Below, in pieces: positions 51,901 through 60,900 of a stretch of DNA of 64,000 nt. Source of the stretch: Parelaphostrongylus tenuis (Eukaryota > Nematoda > Chromadorea > Rhabditida > Metastrongylidae); contig JAHQIW010005275.1 in NCBI GenBank assembly GCA_019055375.1, positions 682,001-746,000 on the forward strand, given 5' to 3'. Within the stretch, counting starts at the first letter, position 1, and each line of letters starts with the position of its first letter. The notes beneath the pieces are model-generated. The model was not told the DNA's origin and did not search any database. It saw only the letters and a list, made by a program, of their open reading frames with translations. The position numbers and the translations under genes were made by a program.

Positions 51901-54900
51901 ATGCATAAATAAAGTTTTTATAAGCAAATTCCGGAAACTTTCTCCTCAACCTATTAGAACCGCGGCATGGGTAGAACATGAGCTCAGCTTCGGCATGGTG
52001 TCGATTGTTTTTGCAGATCACTCAGCATTCCTAGACGCATGACTAGAGCATTTCTGCGATGATCATTCCGCTAACGACCCGTCATACGTGACTATAATGA
52101 GCATCATAGAACTGATGCGATCTATCTTAGAAGGTTGGGATCCATTAGGTCATTTTTCTTCACCTTATCAGACAAAGCCGGTATCCCTTTGCCGACAGCA
52201 GGAAAATGCAAAGCATGGTCTGCTTAACACGACAGATAAGACAAGCGGTAGCATATGCACTTCATTTTTTTTTATTCAGCAAGCTACACCAGCTTGAATG
52301 AAGTTCGCATCAACTGTGTAATTGCCAGGTCGTTATAAAAAATAAAGGAAAAAGCTTTCAATGTTGATCAGTCCCTGAGGAATGCGCAATGTATTCGATT
52401 TCATCTATCATTCTAAAGGTGCGTGGGCGCATATCTAGTCTTTACAATGACTCGCGATAGACCACCGCTTTCATATTCCTGTAACTTTAAACTTTGGCAC
52501 TGTGGTTTAACGGAATGATAAAGTGATTTTCTAAGGTATCCATAAGAAAGTTCGCGTAGAACTCTCGGATTGAATCTGCATACATTTCGCAAACAATTTT
52601 ATGCTGCAAAATGAACATGTCAATGCCCTTCAATCATTGGCCAGCGTCGCAAACTTTATTTCCTACAAATGGAGAGAGCTCAGTCTCTGTACTAGTTGTC
52701 ATTGCATAAAGCAATATGTAATCTGTAGAAAGTTTGTGTTGCTATCTTCCTAGACACGTCATAATGCCGTCCGCTGAACTGACCTTGTAAATTTGTTTCT
52801 TCCACGATGGTTCTGCATCCTTACCAAGTCGAATAGCGTCAAAAAACTCTCGCAAAGATTCTTGTACCACATTAACCAAACTCTCAGGCGGCTAAATTAA
52901 CACAACGTACAATTTGTTATGCAGATGAACGACAGCGTCTGAGCTACAAAATCGCGAGAAGCAAGAAAAGAAGCTGTACCTGAACATGATTGTTTCTGTT
53001 ATAGTGCTGATTGAGTGTACGAAATATTTCTGAATCCATTGTGACGACAATATCTTCACGTGATGTGATGCCTTCCGCCAATGCCTGACGAGCGAATTTA
53101 TCCATTTGAATGTAATAGAATTCCCTGAAAACAATGTTTGTAAAAGCTTTCTTCGAAACGGTGAACATTTTCCAGGCACCGTAAATCAGTTCTACACCGA
53201 ACATTTATCACAGACTAGCAAGTGAGAAAAAAAGTTCAAAATATGTGAGAGCAGTCTAATTCAAACTTTTCTGATTTAAGTATTACAAGTATTTGCCAAT
53301 GCAGTGATATTGGCAAAAAAGACTAAACGACGAAGGAATCTGTCCGACTGACGAGACTTTGAAGTCGAAACACGTGTATTGGGCTCTACAAAAAAAAAAA
53401 AAGAAAAAAAATTACCAGGCCACATAACGTGCTGGCTCAAAAAATAATAAAGAAATCTATTGAAATTCGAGTGTGGTCTTAATAAAACACTCGAAATAAA
53501 TGTGTAATCCATTTGGAGCAAACGTAAAATCTTCAATATCATCCAAAAAAGTTATGTATGATTTTAATTAGGTGTAGTGATGAGCTGTTGGCATGGTTCT
53601 TGGAAGGTTAGCTCTGTCAACAACTGATTTACGAAATGAAGCGCTGAATACTGATCATTTCTTAGACGAGAAGCCATGCATTCGCTCTGATATATGCATT
53701 GGAGGGGTGAGTAAGTGTAAATCTGGCTTACGCAGTAACTTACGGTGGGCTATTGATTGTACCCTATAGATGTCTACACTCCGAGAAAGGTTTAGAACTA
53801 CGCAGTGCTGATCACAAAGAGAAGGTATAGCTGGTTTAGCCTGCTAAGGGTTGGAATAAAACCAATGTGCCTTGTATTGTAAGCCACTTCCTAAATTTCG
53901 CATTTCGATGCAATCTCATAAAAATCTGCGTATTAGCCGCCGATGTTGTGTTCGGCCCTGTCGAAACATTTACCGTCGGAACACAACGAGAACTGACATC
54001 AACTGCTCGTCGGCTTAACAGACGCAATCTTCAAAACTGAATTTTATTAATTAAAGATGCCAAAGTTTAAAAAGTCGACAAACTCAGATCAATCAAGTAG
54101 CGTTCTTGGTGCATAAGGAGCGTACTGAATGAGTGATTGATCGATTATTTGCTAACTTTAGGAATCCCTATCGATCCCTTATTGTCTACCACAGATATAC
54201 TTTGTACATAATACTCTTCGAAAGTTCCCGAAACGAGCACTCGACGAGCCGGTTTTCGTGAGCGTTTCCCCGCATAGACAATACTCAAAGCCCCGCTAGT
54301 TGATCGGCTTATCAGCAACTTACCGTACCATGCCGACTACGACATCGTTTTGTCGCGCGCGGCTAAGCAGGCCGATTATCCTACAAATCTCGAAGAAACG
54401 CGAAGTAGAGTTCTAAATTGGAACAGCAGTAAAGCTCGACGCAGAACAAGTCCTCAAATTCTTTGGACGGTTTCTAAACAAATGGAGAAGTAGTTTTGCT
54501 CTTAAGAACTTTGTGAAATAGCAGCAACGTTTTGGCCTCTTCGTGTTCTTCATGGACTAGATTTGGTGTTATAGTCATCATTATTATTGTTATTACTAGT
54601 ATTGTTTTGCCTTATCAAGAGTAGGTCTTTAGCAGTGGACAGTTGGTCGTTTACCAGAAAAAAAGTAATCAACACTATATGCCTACCACTACATCATTAA
54701 TAATTTTTCTTCAGCGTATTTACAGCTGCATGACAAGAAAAAAGGATTGAATGTCTCTTCTACCCGGTCATTTATGCACTGCATTACTCATATGTGTTTT
54801 GATCTATACTTAATGCAATGTCAAAATTTTTGCTATCATTTCGAAAACAAATCAAGTGAAAATTGCGGTAGACGATCTCTAAAAATTTTTCAAACAGAAA

Positions 54901-57900
54901 ATTAGTAGCGAAAAAGCGTCACACAGATTATTTTCCCAAAGTAGAGAATTTATCTTGCTCTATATTTTAGCTGAGTGAAATGTCAGAGCACTCATAAATC
55001 TATAGAACCACGATAAATTATTTTCTCGGGAGTTTTTTTTACCATTATTGTTTTCTCTACATATCATTTAAAATCCATTAGCAACAGTAAAGATAATAAA
55101 TATTACCATAAACTATGCTTTGCCATCTTATCACTACAGCGCAGTGTTTAGAGATGCTTTGCGACAATCGATCAAGCAATGGCCGATGCTCCGATCCCGT
55201 GCTTAGAGCCGACCAGGCCTTCCATCCCTCCAGGGTCGATGAATTAGAGCTAGACTTGTCTGGGAGGGGAGCAGCACTAAGGTACATCGGTAGGCCACCA
55301 CGTGTCATTGCGAAGGCCAGATACGCATTCATTCACCTTAAATGAAGGTGAATGCAAAGCGCATTCTTCTAATGAATCAACGTCAGTACCGTCCCTTTTG
55401 ACGCACAATACTTGTAATGATAATACGACGAATTATTACTTCTATTGGCACTACACTCACTCACAGGCCTTTATCATGTGCGACAAATCACAACGATTGT
55501 TGAAATCCTAATCACAAGGCAGAAAACATTTCCTATACGTAATGGTCAGTTTGTCATAATGCTCTAGAAATGTTCTAGCTTGGATATTCTGCATAGCATT
55601 CAACAAGACAATGATGGGGAAGGCCGCAAATTCCCAAAGTGAATTCACGAAGAAACTCAGCAAGCCACGCAGAAGACGGTCACAGCGCAATGAGATATGC
55701 TAAAGATGTGGCAAAGCCTAGAAGAATTAGACACTTGCTCAAATACTTCTTGGCTGTTAATAGCCTCACGCCTGCTCATTAAAAACAGTGAAGTATATAA
55801 GCATACATTATCACTATTCCACCGATTTTCTCTCGGTGAGTGGTCTGGGTGATCTAAGTGCCATCCTAGTTCAGGAAAGGCTAAACTCAGGTCAAGCGAC
55901 TATTACCGTTCTATCGGATTAATTTCTACCTTTCGTAATTATATTCATATATATGTGCAGTGTTAAGTATTCTTTACTATACGTAGTCAAGTAACTGCGA
56001 AGTCTACATGGTGCCGTTCTGAATTATTCCAACAATTTAGCAGAATGACTACATTTGCAGGATCCAATGAAGGTGACGATCATCCTACAGGAGAGTCTGG
56101 CAAACAATCCATGATAACGCTTTCGAAAAGAAAGCATCATATCGAAACTATAATGTCTTTCAGGTTTCCTTATAATTTGTGAACTGCTACAAAAATCTGG
56201 CGGACTTAATCCACGAATGGTAAATTCACTAATCCTCACTCGTGCCGATCGTGAATAATGAAAAAAAAAACAATCTTTCAATATATAGCTGTAAAATCAT
56301 ACACTTCTATAAAAGTGAGAAAATAAGGAACTTTTATGGATGTCCAGTAGGTATCAGTTCGACTGATTCAATGCCGATAAGTGTTTACTAGACCAAATAC
56401 GTTGACGACTAGTTACTGACATCTTTGATATCAAATATTGCTGTAAAAGTGGTAGCAGAATAATGATCTTGGTAGTGTGGTGGCAGCACGCGTATCCGCT
56501 GTGGGTGAATCGTCTAACTAAGGTTCAGAGTTAATTGTATCGCGCAGCACGTTGGTATTATGAGTGTTTAGAAAATGTAAGGTCAAACTATCGACCAAAA
56601 TCAACTACACATACAGTAGCTAATGAATGCCAGCTCCCTTGAAGAGACTTGTTTGTACTTCAAAACCCCAAACTGGAAGATTTCGTTTCACTAATCGAGT
56701 TCTTTTCGCATGCGCACGCGAGCGAACGAGCGCTCCTTGCAATGGGATTACAGTAGTGCGTGACAAATTCCCTCTAAGACCTTCATGGGGGTGTATTGAA
56801 GGCGCACGTCGGAAATATATCGGCGAAGGAATTCGATCAGCTCAATATGCGTCAAATGTCGGTGAAAGTACATTATTAGGTTAATACTCCTTAGTAAGAG
56901 TGATCGACTGCTCTCATGTTCATCGCTAATGAAACCACATTGAAACATTGGAAAAGTTAAAATTGAAGAGCGCGGATTATGCACTGTTTTCAGTGTTTTT
57001 CAGTTTTCTAAAATAAATTCGAAATTTGCATCAAATGAGTTATCAATCTTCTAAGTCAATGAATACAACCTGAGATTCCTGACAAGGCAATAGCGCTTTC
57101 GATCTCAGATCACATTCGAAGTTCGAAACAATGTTAACCTAGTTCAAAGCAAAATCAGTGATTTTTAATACAAAATCAGGCAAAAACGTGTAAGCCTGTC
57201 TCTGAAAACACTTCAAATTTTCAAAGCAATGGCTACGCGCGATTACGATTAAATGAGGCATGAAATTTTTATGGTTTGGGTCTATCTTAACATTAATAAA
57301 CACTGAATAAATGGTTTTTTTATGTATTCGCATATGCACTGTGGGATGAATGGCGCATTTCAAGTGTCTCGATTCCGGAATCCAGAAAGATACACATTGA
57401 ATGCAATGCATAAAAACAGTTAGCTGAAACAATGAAAAGAATAACGGCAGTTGGTCGAGGAAACTAAGGAGTCGACTTGAAGAGGATGTGAGTGTGTTGC
57501 TGCGCGGTCTCACCTACACATAGTCAGCTGTATTCGCAGTTGTGACGGACAGTCACGTAAAAATACTTGAAAAGACCACTATATTCGGAACAAACCAGCT
57601 TCTCGAACTACGCTGGGATTTAGGCAAAAAGCAGTGCTGGACGACAATATGTATACAAGAATGAAATGCCTAGTAAGACTTATCTTCTGCGTCAGCTAGG
57701 ATTCAAACCCAGATCTCACTCTTCCCGGGAGCGCGTGCTGAACCGTTGCACTACCGACTCCGATCCCAGCTGGCGCACCAAAGGCGGCGGCAGTGCAACG
57801 GTTCAGCATGCGATTTTGTAAAAATTGAGATCTGGGTTCGAATCCCAGCTGGCGCAAATGTCATTACACACCGCTCTACGTTATGGGGACTATATTGACA

Positions 57901-60900
57901 TCATACCACCGCAAGAGGGGTCAAATAAAATGAATTCAGACTCATCTTTTGTTGAAGAAAAGAAAGACCAAAAATAGGACAATGATGAAATGATAATGAA
58001 GAGATCTATTGAAATTTGAATCTGTTCTTAAGAAAACACTCAAACTAAAGGTATAATATTATGAAAATACTACCCAAAGAGCAATCGAGTGACCCTGTAA
58101 GTTCGGTGATATTTCACTTGACATACAGTGTATATCGTTTGTCTCCAATACCTCCCTGTATGAAGAGCAGGCTCGCAAGAGACTTAGGTCATAAAAAAAA
58201 TTAAAAGAGACGGGTTCTGCCCTCCTGACGAGACTGTAAGATCGAAACACGTGCATCGGGCTGTGCAAGAGCCCTTACCACACCCAATGACATGTTGGCT
58301 CAAAGAATAATGAAGAGATCTATTGAAAACTGAAATTTGAGCGTGGTCTTATGAACACTATAAATAAAAGCAAAAATACGATACTTTTTGCGCCACACCA
58401 AAAATTTTAGTTTTACATGGAAATATCGCCTTGAGTCATTCAATCAATGACAAGCTTATGATAAAATGACTCTCATTATTCAAAGTTGACGAGATGAAAA
58501 TATACTCATTGCCAGCCCATTCATTGCTCTTTCCCGCTTATATTTTTCACGCGATCTTTCCATTCATCACCAACAACGATCTGTCAATTCATCTGACATC
58601 TTCATAAATCTCAGACATTCTCGGTCTTATCGTCTTTTGAATCATGTCAAATACTCAGCGGGGTGTCGACGACGAACACATACATTACGTCATCAATAAG
58701 GCGTGAACCGAGGCCATACAACTATGCTAATTCGAGGTCATGAACAACGATGACTGAACATTACGCATAAGATACGTATCGATTTTTTGAAAAGCTGATG
58801 AAACGTCGTATTCCACAGATACGATATGGATCCGCTTTTACTGAACACAGTTCCGTCTCATAAAACTCAGCAAATTATCAAGGAATAAAAGAGGTTCGTG
58901 AAGATAATTGAACGCCGGGAGGTAATGTTATCGGTGAGCATTGTTGAATGAACTAAGTAGTCATCAACAGCATATCAAGCACAAAAAGCTGTGTCGCGAC
59001 GAATTAAGTTTTCATGGCTAACTTAGTTTTGATTATATATACCTAGGCGTTAAACTGTGCTCTAGAAAGGTGGATTTGTTTCTCAAAAAATCACAAATTT
59101 TGAAGAATTCAAAACTGCAATGTGGTAGCAAGGTTGAAATAAATAACTACCAATGGTGCCTATTGAGCTAAATATGGCTATGTTGTCTCCAAAAGAAAAG
59201 AAAAATCAAATGGTCTCCGCAGAATTTTGAAAGTTTTTGTGTGATTGCCGGACTATTCAAGTTCTTTTTTTCCTCTGAGTCTCTGTGGTGAGAAAACTTT
59301 ATTGGTGATTGATTTAGTTACTCAATGGATCAACAGGACTACAGGTGACTGTTTCAGTTCTTAGTATTGCTCCATCAAATCGCTTTATTTACTACAGAAA
59401 TTCTGTGTGGAGTCAAACCATTTCCAACTTGCTAACGATAAAATTGCACATCTACAGCAATAATCAGAGTCAGAGATTCTCACGTTCAACACTAACGCAT
59501 ATCTGTGCAGCTAGAGATAATAAAGGATAAAGCTCTCGGAAATGATCAATCCCTGATGGATGCGCCATGAATTCGTCTTTATTTTTTAACGCCGTTTGAG
59601 GTTATTGAATGCATATCTGTCCTTTGCAAAGACTCACGGTGGCCTTCCGCTGAACCGAGCCAGTGCTGCTTGTCCTCTCATACAAGTTTGGACCAGTTTG
59701 GTACCAACTTACCGACTCCAGAGGGAAGGTTGGCTTGGTGAGCCATGAGCGCGAAATCGAACCACTGATCTTGTGTGCAACGCAGAGCACCTCTAACCAC
59801 TGCGCTACATGCGTTCTTGGAGCCAAAAATAACTTTGACAAATTGGTTGCTACGATTTGAGTTATTCGACATTTATAGCCAGATTTGGCTTATAAATAGC
59901 TGGTAGTTAGGTTTTCTTATAAAGCGTTTAGTGGATATAAAAATGAGGATAAATAAATAAGTTTCGAACTATGATGAGTCATTTAGCACTGCAGAACTTT
60001 ATTTGATCCGTTATCATAGTGTTATTTACATTGTGCGGATTCCACGACCTCTAGCATCCAATTTGTTTTTCCGTCATTTTCCTAAACGGCGTAGAAGACT
60101 GATTGAGCGAGTTTCTGTGCAATCTCGAAGATAGCCTAGCTGTGGCGTTCCATAAGGCACTGTTGTTGATTGCCGGAGAGAAATGGGGTGTGGGACTCGG
60201 CTCCACGCGCGCTGCGGGCATCATCACAACCGCACGGCCACGGCGCCACCGGTGATTCACCCATATGAAAGGTATTTGCTAATATTCTTGTAATATTCAA
60301 TCATAAAGTAGTTCATGCGTAACTAAGAATCGCATTGAATTTCCATTTGAAAAGTTTCATAATTAAGGCTAGAAGCGGCTTCAAAGAAAGGTTTCCAAAC
60401 AGACCACATATCTAAACCAGATCTCAGCTAGCAATGGAGTTCAGCTACTTCATTGCTATTTTTTGAGAAAAATTTACTTCAAAGTTACAATACCCTGAAA
60501 GAACTGGCATTTGGTTTCATAAAACTCTCAACTAAGTTACCAAAATAACTCAAAACTTTGAGAACTCTGTGTTTAGTTGGTCACTTGCTATTTTGAATTG
60601 CAAAATTCTCGCAGGGTGTTGGTGGATGACGAGTCGCAGTTTATAGCGCCAAGTTTATCCACAACAAGGTGGCGAACTTGATCCCAATTCATTAGAGCCA
60701 GTGGACCTATCATGGTGAAGTGGAAAGACTTTGAGGTGTGCTCCTCGGAAACTCAAGAAACAATGATCTCACGAAGAAATTATTTAACGTTCAGAGAAAA
60801 AAGTACTTTATCGCTCACAGAAATCATCTGTGAAGAAGGCTGACTGTCAGAGAATACAAACATTGTTACTTTAGCCGTGTAGGTAATGCCCAGATAATAT

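Noticed and set aside
51366..51951. An active mariner transposon
   Set aside because: The catalytic domain is deleted and the helix-turn-helix frame has a premature stop.
50715..52732. Long terminal repeats of a retrotransposon
   Set aside because: The paired 262-bp repeats lack TG...CA ends, a primer binding site and any gag or pol between them.
57788..57858. A functional tRNA gene
   Set aside because: The T-arm is good, but the 5' acceptor half is missing and the anticodon arm does not fold by eye.
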